NCBI GenBank assembly: GCA_018857735.1
Contig: JABMCL010002631.1
Coordinates: 656,001 to 720,000 of the forward strand
DNA length: 64,000 nucleotides
DNA from: Alviniconcha marisindica
Taxonomy: Eukaryota > Mollusca > Gastropoda > Provannidae
Direction: 5' to 3'
Part shown: positions 44,930-56,729 of the stretch, piece after piece
Position numbering within the stretch: position 1 is the stretch's first letter
Layout of the letters: the number at the start of each line of letters is the position of its first letter
Notes under the pieces: generated by a model
What the model saw: only the letters and a program-made list of their open reading frames with translations
Database searches by the model: none
What the model was told of the DNA's origin: nothing
Made by a program: the position numbers and the translations under genes

Positions 44930-46310
44930 ATAATTATCATGACCTACATTTGTGGCAACAGACATTATTACCATCACTACACTTGTGACAATGAACACCA
45001 CTGTTATCTTGTCTTACATTAGTGGCAACAGATACTATTACCATCAGTACCTACACTTGTGACAATGAACACCACTGTTATCTTGACTTACATTAGTGGC
45101 AACAGATACTATTACCATCAGCACATACACTTGTGACAATGAACACCACTGTTATCTTGACTTACATTAGTGGCAACAGATACTATTACCATCAGTACCT
45201 ACACTTGTGACAATGAACACCACTGTTATCTTTACTTACATTAGTGGCAACATCACTATTAACACTACCTACATATGTGACAATGGACATCACTATTATC
45301 ACTACCTATATATGTGACAACCACCACCTCTATCATGCCCTATATTTGTGACAATGGACATCACGATTATCACTACCGACATATGTGACAATGAACATCA
45401 CTATTATCACTACCTGCATATGTGACAATGGACATCACTATTATCACTATCTACATCTGTGACAATGGACATCACTATTATCACTACCAACATCTGTGAC
45501 AATGAACATCACTATTATCACTACCTACACCTGTGACAATGGACATCACTATTATCACTACCTACATCTGTGACAATGGACATCATTATTATCACTACCT
45601 ACACCTGTGACAACAAACACCACCTCTATCATGCCCTATATCTGTGACAATAACCACCACTATCATCACTACCTACACTTGTGACAATGGACATCACTAT
45701 TATCACTAATTACATCTGTGACAACAAACACCACTATTATCATTACCTACATCTGTGACAATGGACCCCACCATTATCATTACCTACATTAGTGGCAACT
45801 GACACTACCACCATCAGTACCTAGACTTGTGACAGTGAACACCACTATTAACATTACCTACATCTGTGACAGTGAACACCACTATTAACATTACCTACAT
45901 CTGTGACAATGAACACCACTATTAACATTACCTACATCTGTGACAGTGAACACCACTATTAACATTACCTACATCTGTGACAGTGAACACCACTATTAAC
46001 ATTACCTACATCTGTGACAGTGAACACCACCATTAACATTACCTACATCTGTGACAGTGAACACCACCATTAACATTACCTACATCTGTGACAGTGAACA
46101 CCACCATTAACATTACCTACATCTGTGACAGTGAACACCACCATTAACATTACCTACATCTGTGACAGTGAACACCACTATTAACATTACCTACATCTGT
46201 GACAACAAACACAACAACTATCATGCCCTACACCTGTGACAATGGACACCACTACTATCATGCCCTACACCTGTGACAACAAACACCACAACGATCAGGC
46301 CCTACACCTG
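44930..46310. repeat. 37-bp minisatellite abutting the exon 3 donor, about 35 copies
   Basis: The unit acctacatctgtgacagtga + acaccactattaacatt is most uniform at 45840-46200 and degenerate at 44930-45700. The last copy ends about 15 bp from the exon 3 5' splice site. In the sense direction units contain ATGTAG|GTAATG, a weak donor-like string. Confidence 0.92.
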
Positions 46311-46324
46311 TGATGGCTACTCAC

Positions 46325-46515
46325 GGTCTGGGTGCAGAGTTGCAGTCAAGCAGTGCGTTGTCGTGGCTCTTGTAGACCTTCTTGAGGGCTTCGAGGAGGG
46401 TGTGTCCCGTTGTGAACACGCGGTAGGTCAGCAGGAAAGTGTTGAGGAAATCAATGCTCAGGAAGCGCAGATCTGTCAGGCGGTCCAGCAGCCGGTCCAC
46501 ACTGGCATGCCGGAT
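46325..46515 (-). CDS. RASGRF: RasGRF exon 3: first half of REM (RasGEF N-terminal) domain
   Basis: This 191-nt exon runs from TTTCAG|ATCCGG to GACC|GTGAGT. It encodes 63 codons starting [20 protein letters not shown] and continuing [20 protein letters not shown], the signature of the RasGRF REM domain (vertebrate '[28 protein letters not shown]'). In the family, REM packs against the catalytic domain and stabilises its helical hairpin. The exon ends with CC, completed by G of exon 4 to Pro. It is boxed in by repeats: a 37-bp minisatellite begins about 15 bp beyond its donor, and a minisatellite apparently derived from its own 3' splice site begins immediately upstream. Confidence 0.97.
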
Positions 46516-47800
46516 CTGAAACACACATGTGATCAGATTTTACCAGATTGTCCACACTGATATGGTAGATCTGTATCATTGGCAGGAGCATGTTTGTTGC
46601 GACTAGCAAGTGTTTGTCGTGACAAAAGTATGTTTGCCATGACAAAACGTCTGCTGTGACAAAATTATGTTTGTCATGACAAAATATTTTTGTTGTGACA
46701 AAACTTTTGTCACAACAAATATTTGTCACGACAAACACTTGTTGCAACAAACATTTTGTCATGACAAGCATACTTTTTTCACGACAAAAGATGTGTTTTG
46801 TTGTGACAAACACATTTTTGTCGCGACAAAAGTAAGCTTGTCATGACAAAACTTTTCTCACAACAAAAATATGTTTGTTGTGACAAAACTTTTGTTGCAG
46901 CAAAAATGATACTTGTGGCAGCTCCCACCAATGGCAGATCTGAACACACAAATGTAGATTTCACCAGAAGGGCAACATCTGAAACATACAAATACAGATT
47001 TTACCACACTGGTACAGTAGATCCGAAAAACACAAATGCTGATTTTACCAGACAGTCTATACTGATATGGTAGGTCTGAATCAGATGGTCTGCACTGAAA
47101 TAGTAAATCTGAAACATGCAAATCAGTATCTTATCTGACGGTCCACACTAACATGGTAGACCTGAAGCATGCAAATCAGTATCTTATCTGACGCTCCACA
47201 CTAACATGGTAGACCTGAAACATGCAAATGCAGATTTCACCAGACAGTCCACAATGGCAAGCTGGATGTGAAAGATTTGACCAGACAGTACACAGTGGTA
47301 AGGTGGATGTGAAAGATTTTACCAGGTGGTACAGTGGTAAGCTGAATGTGAAAGATTTTACCAGATGGTACACAGTGGTAAGGTGGATGTGAAAGATTTT
47401 TCAAGATAGTACACAGTGGTAAGCTGAATGTGAAAGATTTTACTAGATGGTCCACAGTGGTAAGGTGGATGTGAAAGATTTTACCAGATGGTACATAGTG
47501 GTAAGGTGGATGTGAAAGATTTTTCCAGATGGTCCACACTGGATATGGATGTGAAAGATTGTTAGATGGTCACCCCAGTCAGAATACTCTGAGAGTCAAA
47601 AGAATTTGTTACCCACAAACTTCCACCCAATGATAAGAGAAAAATTGTGGACAGAATTTGATGGTACACAGTGGTAAGGTGGATGTGAAAGATTTTACCA
47701 GATGGTACACAGTGGTAAGGTGGATGTGAAAGATTTTTCCAGATGGCCCACACTGGCACTCTGGATGTGAAAGACTTAGTTAGATGGCACACACCACTCA
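46516..47800. repeat. Minisatellite derived from the exon 3 acceptor region
   Basis: Units to about 47245 are roughly 53 bp and contain gtccacactgacatggtaga + cctgaaacatgcaaat + cagattttaccaga. Exon 3 and its acceptor read ggtccacactggcatgccgg + atctgaaacacacatg and then cagattttaccaga. In the sense strand these units keep TTTCAG|GT followed by codons resembling the start of exon 3 (VYHVSVER versus IRHASVDR). Farther units (47245-47800) shrink to about 41 bp and lose the AG. A foldback transposon is inserted at 46574-46936. Confidence 0.85.
46574..46936. mobile_element. Foldback-type transposon built of palindromes, copy 2
   Basis: It begins tatcattggcaggagc and ends ggcagctcccaccaatggca, with target duplication GATCTG at 46568-46573 and 46937-46942. 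The left inverted repeat has lost the ctgccacaag portion. The interior is a chain of tgtcatgacaaaa, tgttgtgacaaaa and similar palindromes, as in the copy at 19174-19520. The insertion target is the exon-3-derived minisatellite. Confidence 0.82.
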
Positions 47801-47994
47801 GAATACTCTGCAGAGCTCTAAGCCCCAATTCCCGTTGTTACAGTCCCACAAACTTCCAGGCCCATATGTATAATGAGCAAAGAAAGTTAAAGTGGACAGC
47901 CCCACATCCCAATTTGCTAAAAACTCAAAACTGATTGGACACCGCATGACAACAGCTGTGTCAGTTTCAAGTTCAAAGATCAAAGTTAAAGCAA

Positions 47995-48375
47995 ACATCA
48001 GTGACCCAATGACCCCTTCCCATTCAAAAGTTTCCTGTCTCCTCTTTGTTGATTATGTTGTGTCTTGATGTGCGAATCCAAATTCTCTTGAATAAATCAT
48101 GGTCTTTAACGGCATACCGTCTCCTCAACAGTAGTTTCTGTTGGTAACGGTAGCACTGGAAGCACCATTTTTATCTGGTGCTTAGGTTGCCTAAATGTGG
48201 AGAGAGAAAAAAGAGGCTATAACTTTAAACATGTTTAGGCTCGCCAGACAGGTTTTTGTTGTTGTTTTTTGCTTTTATTTTATTTGCTCTTGACACATGC
48301 CAATTTTTTTCAATGTTGTTACCATTTAGAAGATAAACGTGATCAATGGGGCTATTTATTTCCCATACATATGGG
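47995..48375. mobile_element. Interspersed repeat of unknown class, copy 2
   Basis: Matches 7115-7525 in the same orientation (cagtgacccaatgacccct, ctcaacagtagtttc, ctataactttaaaca, accatttagaagataaac). Confidence 0.7.
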
Positions 48376-49127
48376 ACCTTATGTCACCACCAAGCTGCAG
48401 TGTGCTAATCTGACTGCAGCTGAAATCTCTGGTCACCAATTAATATGCACCACTAGTTATTGTGAAGGTTCTGTCTATAATCCACTGGGTTTCAGAGGGC
48501 CAAACATGGTGGCAGACACTTTATGAACTTTTTGTGTGGAATTTTATTTGTGACATTCTGATTGGCTGAAGTTGCTCAGGTGACTGACAGCCCAGAACCC
48601 AATAACGGGATCACAGATGGATATGCACACACGACAGCAAGTCAGTGTGTGGTCCACAGCCCTGTTGCAGACTCACAACACGAAATGGAACAGCACCACA
48701 GGATCACTCCTCATCATAACCGATTGGTTGTGGCCCTAATCAGAGGCTGCTGATGCTGTCATCTTACTGTCTCTCATCAGAGCACTTGAGTCCCATGTCA
48801 GTTACTTTCAGCCATAGTAACCCTCAAGGCATGACAAATTCTATTCCTGAAATTGCCGAAGTCAGAATGCAGCTGCAGGAGTGGTGGGTAACACTGCACT
48901 TGTATGTATGACAGTAAGTACAGTTGTGGGGAAACGGCTGCATGCACCACCTTCTCACCCGACGTTGGGTGGACCTCAGGGTTTTAGTTATAGCTAAGGG
49001 ATGCTAACAAACAGACTGGTTAAGAGTTGCCAAAGCTTCTTTGGCTACTGAAAATCCACTCTCCTTGTGACCTTGATTTACATGTTCACTTTCTCTTCCC
49101 TGCATATGTAAGGCAGTAGTAAAGAAA
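48376..49127. other. Intron 2-3, no gene recognised
   Basis: Unique-looking sequence. Short plus-strand frames (for example at 48269-48526, which begins inside the interspersed repeat) show no family resemblance. Confidence 0.4.
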
Positions 49128-49432
49128 CTAGCGGGGAAATTCACTTGTAAAGAAACTGTTAAATAAAATAGAACTTTATTAACTCAGCGGGGAAATTCAC
49201 TTGTAAAGAAACTGTTAAATGTTAAATAAAATACAACTTTATTATCTCAGTGGGGAAATTCACTTGTAAAGAAACTTAAATAAAATAGAACTTTATTATC
49301 TCAGCGGGGAAATTCACTTGTAAAGAAACTGTTAAATAAAATAGAACTTTATTATCTCAGCGGGGAAATTCACTTGTAAAGAAACTGTTAAATAAAATAG
49401 AACTTTATTATCTCAGTGGTGAGATTCACCTG
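49128..49432. repeat. 56-bp tandem repeat, about 5 copies
   Basis: The unit ggggaaattcacttgtaaag + aaactgttaaataaaata + gaactttattatctcag, with one deletion and one short duplication among copies. Confidence 0.9.
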
Positions 49433-49857
49433 GCAGCAGTAAACACAATGAACCGTGAAACAGCCCATATATACTACTGATTACATTTAGGACACAAAGA
49501 GTGGTCACAGTGGTCTACAAGATTTGCTGGAAGGTCATCACAATGGTTGTCTGCAGTCTGGTCTGTCTGCCGGTCACAGGTCAAGGCAAATGACCCCTTG
49601 ACCAAAGGCCTCTTCCCTTTCGAAGCCACCTTTAGCTCACTGGTGGGGTGGCAGGGGTGGGGTGGGGGGGGGGGGGGGGGGGGGGTGGGTTCTTTCACCT
49701 GAGGGTCTGCTGTACAATATTCATGATACTGAGGACTTGCATGATCGGCTCCTGAATGCGCCCAAGGCACTTACGAACACCTGTGAAGAAAACAAAATTA
49801 CACTGATAGACATCAGAAGCCTATTTACAGTAGTGTTCTATCCAAATGCAGGGTTAC

Positions 49858-49933
49858 CTGAGGCACTTTGCAGGAGTTGAGGGTGCGGCTGAATTTGATG
49901 TCTACATCATCTCGGAACAACTTTGGATCAGAC
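49858..49933 (-). CDS. RASGRF: RasGRF exon 2: PH2-REM linker
   Basis: This is a 76-nt exon (1 nt plus 25 codons) between GTTACAG and the donor GTAACCC. It encodes SDPKLFRDDVDIKFSRTLNS followed by CKVPQ. The vertebrate proteins have the near-identical 'DDVDIRFSKTMNSCKVPQ' just before the REM domain, so this is one of the clearest matches in the gene. It ends in phase 0 and splices directly to exon 3 (IRHASVDR). A tandem array with a 56-bp period lies about 0.4 kb downstream in the intron. Confidence 0.95.
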
Positions 49934-49984
49934 CTGTAACACATATCAAATGCACTCTCAGTTCACTTTTTTACATATATATTT

Positions 49985-50223
49985 TTTAGTGTGTGTGTGT
50001 GAGTGTGCGTGCATGCATACGTGCGTGCATGCGTGTGTGTGTGTGCACGTGTGTGCATAATTACACATGTGCATACGACTATGCAGCAAAATGAATGTAT
50101 TTTAGATAACTAACTCCAATGATATGTGTGTGTGTGTGTGTGTGTGCGCGCATATAATTATGCATGTGCATATGACAATGCAGCACAATGTATGTATTTT
50201 AGATAATTCACTGATGTATTTAT

Positions 50224-50310
<87 letters not shown>

Positions 50311-50400
50311 AGTGTGTGTGTTTGTGTGTGTGTGTTTTGTTTGTTTGTGTGTGCGTGTATGCATGTGCATATGTATGCATGCGCATGCGTGTGTGTGCAT
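49985..50400. repeat. TG microsatellite cluster with local duplication
   Basis: (TG)n blocks include a duplicated unit at about 50060-50110 and 50155-50215 (tacatgtgcatayga..atgcagca.aatgtatgtattttagat). It lies in intron 1 just upstream of exon 2. Confidence 0.95.
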
Positions 50401-50884
50401 TGCAATCTATGTGCTCCACTTCAAACGGAGGATTAAGCACCGCACAAATCCTCCTCGTTATTGCTACAGGTGCTCATGCATGTCTGCACCGTGTATATCA
50501 CAAGCAAATAAGTAGTGAACAACAATAACAAAAATCCACCAACTTCTGTTCTGTGAAAACGTCTGGCATCAGTAAGACACAATGAAGGAGAACAACAGAA
50601 ATAAAGTGAATACTTCCCCCCTCCCCCTTATTATCATTTTTTGGGAGGGGGCAGGGGTAGGTGGAGTACTGTCGGGGCAATGGTGTGTGGAGTAGGAGGT
50701 GGAGAAAAGCAGAACTGAAGCAAAACAGGCAATGTAGGTAAAGCCACTGGTGCCCGAGGCAGTGAGCCTTACCAAGACCTCGGTGCAGGACACCCAGCAG
50801 CAGAAATTTAAACTCAACAGTTTGACACAACAAACTTTAACCGTCAGACAGTCGGTGATCTCTTCTCCGACTCTGTCACCGTGA

Positions 50885-51002
50885 AAGAAAGGTTAAAAAC
50901 ACTCATTCAGAGTCACATGCGACAAGTGCGACGAGAGCGCAGAGAGTTTTCTCTAGAGCAGAGAACAGCGCTATATAAAAGCGATCAATAAAAACACAAT
51001 AA
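50885..51002 (+). mobile_element. SINE-like fragment
   Basis: Contains gcgctatataaaagcgatca and agtcacatgcgacaagtgcg, related to 16112-16262, with an A-rich tail. Confidence 0.5.
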
Positions 51003-51949
51003 AGATTAACCCCATTGCTCTAGGCAGACACTACTTCTCAAGCCACCCTAGCCTCCCTACAGTCACTGACAGTAGGCATTGGTTCATTACAGCTGGCAAA
51101 CTCTGACTGTCATGCACTTGTGGAACAGATTTCTCAGTTGTTACAGAGTGTTTCACACAAACACTGCGTTTCTCTTGGTGTACAGAGTGACTTTTAGAAA
51201 AGAGCAAGCTCCAGAAAATGTAAAATTGTTTGTGCATTTTGGCTGATGAAAATGCAAGCAGCTCTCTCTCTCTCTCTCTCCCCCCTCCCCCAACCCTTAC
51301 TAGCAAGATCAATAAAAAATAAAATTATGTCTGGTTGTCATACATAGTCACAATCATCACTACCACACCAAAAAACATTTTTAGTAAAAAATATCCAAAG
51401 GCATTTAAAACCTTTAGACCTAATGTGACCAGAAACTGTTGTTTTCCACAACAAAAATAAAACAGCAATGTCTAGCTAATCAGGCAAAGACACATCACTG
51501 AGGAATTAAGGCCCATACAGTATGTTGGGGGTGGGGGCAGGTGAGTGGGGTGGGGGGGTGGGGGGGGGCGGCAGGGATGGTCCTGTCAACAGCAAGAACA
51601 AAGAGCTGATCAAAAATTAAGACTAAACAAAAAATGCAAAACACTGCCAGTTACGTAGGTATATGAATGGATCAGTTAGTCACACACATCTTCAAATGGC
51701 AGAGACAACAGAGAGTTAAGAGGCAGCACAGCCGGTACAAGGCAAAAACCAGCAAGCATGGAAATAAACTAATAGTTCATGTTGGGAAACCTCAGCTTAT
51801 TAAGTGAAGGCCAGAGCACCACCTTGACTGCAAAGCCGCTGATCTATATTTACAGCTGCAGGAGTTGGGTTCACTGACCTCAGCTGTTCAGTCATGTTGA
51901 ATTGTCACAGTGCCAAACCCCTGTTCAAGCAGTCATCCATCAACCCACA

Positions 51950-51988
51950 CCCACCAAACACACACCACACGCACGTATGCATGAATAC

Positions 51989-52042
<54 letters not shown>

Positions 52043-52112
52043 TGCATGTATGCATACAACACACTCACTCACTCACACACACACACACACACACACACAC
52101 CACACTCACTCA

Positions 52113-52153
<41 letters not shown>

Positions 52154-52221
52154 ACACACAAGCATGTATGCATGCATGAGAAACACACACACACACACAT
52201 GCATGCATATATGCATACAGA

Positions 52222-52255
<34 letters not shown>

Positions 52256-52290
52256 AGTATACCCCCCCTCTCTCACACACACACACACAG
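51950..52290. repeat. CA/CATG/CTCA microsatellite cluster
   Basis: Mixed CA, ctca and gcatgcatg blocks in intron 1. Confidence 0.96.
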
Positions 52291-52382
52291 GCAACAAACT
52301 AACACAGACAAACCCCTTGCTGCATATACAGTTACAGTTAAATTGCACCTGTTGTGACATCTAGATGAGTCTCTCCCAGTTT

Positions 52383-53445
52383 AAAACGGGGAAATGGGCA
52401 TTGAACGTCGGTCAAAGGGGCTGCTTGGTTGGTTGGCTGAGTGGTGCTTTACGTCCACAGAAACCATAGGCTTACTAGGGACAGCAGCCCAGGACGGCCA
52501 CCTCGACTTTCACACAGCTCCTGAGCTCTGCAACTTTCACACAGCTCCTGAGCTCTGCAACTTTCACACAGCTCCTGAGCTCTACAAGGGGCTGCTTGGC
52601 TGGTTGGTTGAGTGTTGTTTTACATCCACAGAAACTGTGGGCTTATTAGGGATAGGAGCCCAGGAGCTCTGCGACTTTCACACAGGAGCCCAGGAGCTCT
52701 GCAACTTTCACACAGGAACACAGGAACTATGCAAATTTCACACAGGGGTCCAGGAGCTCTGAAACTTTCACACAGGATCCCAGGAGCTCTGCAACTTTCT
52801 CACAGCTCCTGAGCTCTGCAAGGGGCTGCTTGGCTGGTTGGTTGAGTGTTGTTTTACATCCACAGAAACTGTGGGCTTATTAGGGATAGGAGCCCAGGAG
52901 CTCTGCGACTTTCACACAGGAGCCCAGGAGCTCTGCAACTTTCACACAGGAACACAGGAACTATGCAAATTTCACACAGGGGTCCAGGAGCTCTGAACTT
53001 TCACACAGGATCCCAGGAGCTCTGCAACTTTCCACAGCTCCTGAGCTCTGCAAGGGGCTGCTTGGCTGGTTGGTTGAGTGTTGTTTTACATCCACAGAAA
53101 CTGTGGGCTTATTAGGGATAAGGAGCCCAGGAGCTCTGCGACTTTCACACAGGAGCCCAGGAGCTCTGCAACTTTCACACAGCTCCTGAGCTCTGCAAGG
53201 GGCTGCTTGGCTGGTTGGTTGAGTGTTGTTTTACATCCACAGAAACTGTGGGCTTATTAGGGATAGGAGCCCAGGAGCTCTGCAACTTTCACACAGGAGC
53301 CCAGGAGCTCTGCATATTTCACACAGGAGCCCAGGAACTCTGCAATTTCACACAGGAACCCAAGAGCTCTGCAACTTTCACACAGGATCCCATGATGTCT
53401 GCAACTTTCACACAGCTCCTGAGCTCTGCAAGGGGCTGCTTGCTA
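52383..53445. repeat. Higher-order repeat: SINE tail plus 30-bp units
   Basis: Blocks of 30-bp units (aggagcccaggagctctgca + actttcacac) alternate with a SINE-type segment (ggctgcttggctggttggtt, tacatccacagaaactgtgg, gcttattagggatagg). The SINE segment recurs about four or five times at roughly 230-, 220-, 150- and 240-bp spacing. A single-copy relative at 62166-62265 shows the pre-amplification form (agcccaggacggccacctt, gactttcacacggctcctga). Confidence 0.88.
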
Positions 53446-53790
53446 CCAAGCACATATTGCTACTAAGTACCAAATACTCCTCCAGTCAAGTCAAGTCCAT
53501 ATCACATCAGTTGGCTGGCCTGACATCTGCTGTGTGTGTGTGTCCCTCATTAGTTAGTTAGTTAGTTAGTAACTGAATTTTAACTGCCTGTCAACCGCAC
53601 GGGGTCACCGCAGGACAAGCCCCTGACTAGGAAAGCCAGTAAGAGAAGTGGGACCGAGGGAAGGTTGCTTCTCTTTCTGGAGGTCTAAGAGCAGTTGCCT
53701 GAAGGGTAAAGAGGAAGACATCACACTCCAAGTCCAAGCCCCGCCTTCTGGCACCCTTTCTCCTTGGAGGGAAGAGGTGGTAAATTGAAG

Positions 53791-54115
53791 TAAGTAAACA
53801 TGGTGCTTAATGTCCACATAAACCATAAGGCTTATTAGGGACGGGGAGAAGGGGGGGGGGGGGTATGGAGGTGGGAGGAAGAGGGAGATTATATACCTAT
53901 CGCTACACTGTCACCATCAGAATGATTCCTGCATTAAGATGGGCAGCGATGAGAGCCATTTTAACATTTCAGTAGGCAGTGATGGACAAAGTCACAAGAC
54001 AGTGTCCACAAACCACAACCTTTCTGAAGAGAAAGGAGAGCCGAAGCGGTGTTGAACTGAGGTCATTCTGCTTGTCGGCCTAACGCCTTACCGCTAGGCC
54101 AGACTGGCTGGATTT
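53791..54115 (-). mobile_element. tRNA-derived SINE, inverted copy
   Basis: On the minus strand it starts with the head gcctagcggtaaggcgttag and ends in gcttaatgtccac..cttact. It is the reverse-oriented match of 32095-32437, with shared body segments (cattttaatgttt/aaaatggctctcatcgctgc, cattaagatgggcagcgatg on plus). Confidence 0.8.
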
Positions 54116-54739
54116 ATATATTATACATCCTTGTGCTGAGCAACTTAACTGCTGAAATTTTAAACTGCTCACTTCTGATGCCGATTTGTGACCCTCACCT
54201 CCTTTGTTAGCAGTGTGTTGTATATATGCCACAAACTAAAATGTGCCTGCACTGGTAACGCAAACATTGAAATAAATCTTTTGTAAAAAAGATACACCAA
54301 ACAAAACAAAATAAAGTCAACACAACAGGACACACAAATACATTAAAGAACAAACAAACAAACAAACACATAAACAAACATCATCCTTTCACCCCTGTGT
54401 TCAGTTTGGTGCAAATTCAGTTGCGCATGCTGAAAAAGGCTTTTTGCATCTCATGCCCAAGTTCCCACCTTTAATTTAAACAAAACGAAGAGAAAGCCCT
54501 GGTATTGACTTATTTAAACTGTGGGACAGGAGAGTGCCACACAAAAACAACCTGACTGTTGATTAACAGCAGTTATCTCTGGGTGTGTACCACAGGATCA
54601 TGTTCCACAGAACCTGATGCCAGTGCTGAGTCAATAAAAAATGTGGTACAACAATGCAAGGACGTGAAGCAAACAGGTCAATAACAGCCAGTCATGAAAA
54701 GGTTAAGGACCTCAATGGCATCAACTGACCAAGGCTGAG

Positions 54740-56160
54740 ATTTAAAGGAACAGGGCGACAGCCCGTCACGACTGCACATCAAGCGAGTGATGTCAGGCTT
54801 TAAAAGAGAAGACAATCATAACAGTACAATGACTCAGTGATTTTTTAATATATTTTTGATTAAGGTAGGTTGATAGCCAGTCACGACTGTACATCAGGTC
54901 AGGGTTGTCAGGCTTTAAAAGTCAACTTTAAAAGTCAACCATGACAGTACAATGACTCAGAGATGTTGGGGTTTATTAAGGTAGGATGACAGCCAGTCAT
55001 GATCGTACATCAGGTCAGGGATGTCAGAGTAGGGATGTTAGGCTTTTAAGGAGTAGCTTGATAGCCAGCCATGATGGTACAAGTCAGGGAAATCAGGGTT
55101 CACTGAAGGAGAAGATTTACAACCAGTCATGACTGAACATCAAGTCATGAAATCAGGCTTCTAAGGCATACACTGACAGTCAGTCATGATGGTACAAGTC
55201 AGAGATGTTTGGGTTTATTAAAGGAGAAGATTGTTAGCAAGTCATGATGGTAGGAGTCAGGGATGTCAGGGTTTATTAAAGGAGAAGATTGTTAGCAAGT
55301 CATGATGGTAGGAGTCAGGGATGTCAGGGTTTACTTTAAAAGGGGAAGGTAGATTTGCAAGTCATGATGGTAGGAGTCAGGGATGTCAGGGTTTATTAAA
55401 GGAGAAGGTTGATAGCAAGTCATGATGGTAGGAGTCAGGGATGTCAGGGTTTACTAATGGAGAAGGTTGATAGCAAGTCACGATGGTAGGAGTCAGGGAT
55501 GTCAGGGTTTACTAATGGAGAAGGTTGATAGCAAGTCACGATGGTAGGAGTCAGGGATGTCAGGGTTTATTAAAATGGAGAAGGTTGATAGCAAGTCATG
55601 ATGGTAGGAGTCAGGGATGTCAGGGTTTATTAAAGGAGAAGATTGTTAGCAAGTCATGATGGTAGGAGTCAGGGATGTCAGGGTTTATTAAAGGAGAAGA
55701 TTGTTAGCAAGTCATGATGGTAGGAGTCAGGGATGTCAGGGTTTACTAAAGGAGAAGGTTGATAGCAAGTCACGATGGTAGGAGTCAGGGATGTCAGGGT
55801 TTATTAAAGGAGAAGGTTGATAGCAAGTCATGATGGTAGGAGTCAGGGATGTCAGGGTTTACTAATGGAGAAGGTTGATAGCAAGTCACGATGGTAGGAG
55901 TCAGGGATGTCAGGGTTTACTAATGGAGAAGGTTGATAGCAAGTCATGATGGTAGAAGTCAGGGATGTCAGGGTTTATTAAAGGAGAAGATTAATAACCA
56001 GTCATGACTGCACATCACGTCATGGATGTCAGGCTCTTAAGGCATATGTTGATAGCCAGTCACGATGGTACAACAAGTCAGAGATGTTTGGGTTCATTAA
56101 AGGAGCAGATTAATAGCCAACCATGACAGTACAAGTCAATGATATCATGGTTTATTAAAC
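54740..56160. repeat. 58-bp satellite, block A, about 22 copies
   Basis: The unit agtcagggatgtcagggttt + attaaaggagaaggttgata + gcaagtcatgatggtagg. The centre (55250-55980) is highly homogeneous; both ends are degenerate and converge on a consensus shared with block B. Confidence 0.93.
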
Positions 56161-56729
56161 AAGAAAACTGACAGCCATTCTTTAGGGTATAGCAAGCCAG
56201 ATAATTTGGGGCTTATTAACCCTTTGCCTGCCAAAGTATTTGTGTTGCTGATGCAATTCCTTCCAAAGTTCAATAAAGAATTTCACCCAAAGGCTAGACC
56301 AACCAGAAATGTCAGTTTACTAGAACATGGCTTCTTCTGAATCTGAGCATAAATGAATAGTCGGAATCCGAGCAAGGCACCCTATGACGTCTCTGTGGCA
56401 GGTGCGAAACACTTTCTCATGGGCATCGTATGATGCCTTAAAAGCACAGAAAGAGTTAAACAAAGGGGTTAGTTGGCTGGTTCTTGGATTTTAACAACCC
56501 GTCAACAGCACCTCCTGACGAATCACACATTCAAAACTCTTCTACACCAGTTAAAAACTACAAGTCTGTGAATCACAAATAAATAGCTGGACAGTTTTCC
56601 TAACAGCACAATCAACAGTAAACATGACCAGTATATCTCAGCATTTACATTTCATCTAACAACAACTGACAGAAGTGCCATTCTTTCCATGCAGGATTGC
56701 CCCTCAACAAAACGCACTGTGTTGACCTG

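Noticed and set aside
49699..49780. 82-nt exon-like segment (TTCTTCACAG ... CCTCAG|GTGAAAG) between exons 2 and 3
   Set aside because: It would shift the frame and give a stop, would leave an intron of only 77 nt after exon 2, and the family has no residues between CKVPQ and the REM start. A poison exon is possible but unsupported.
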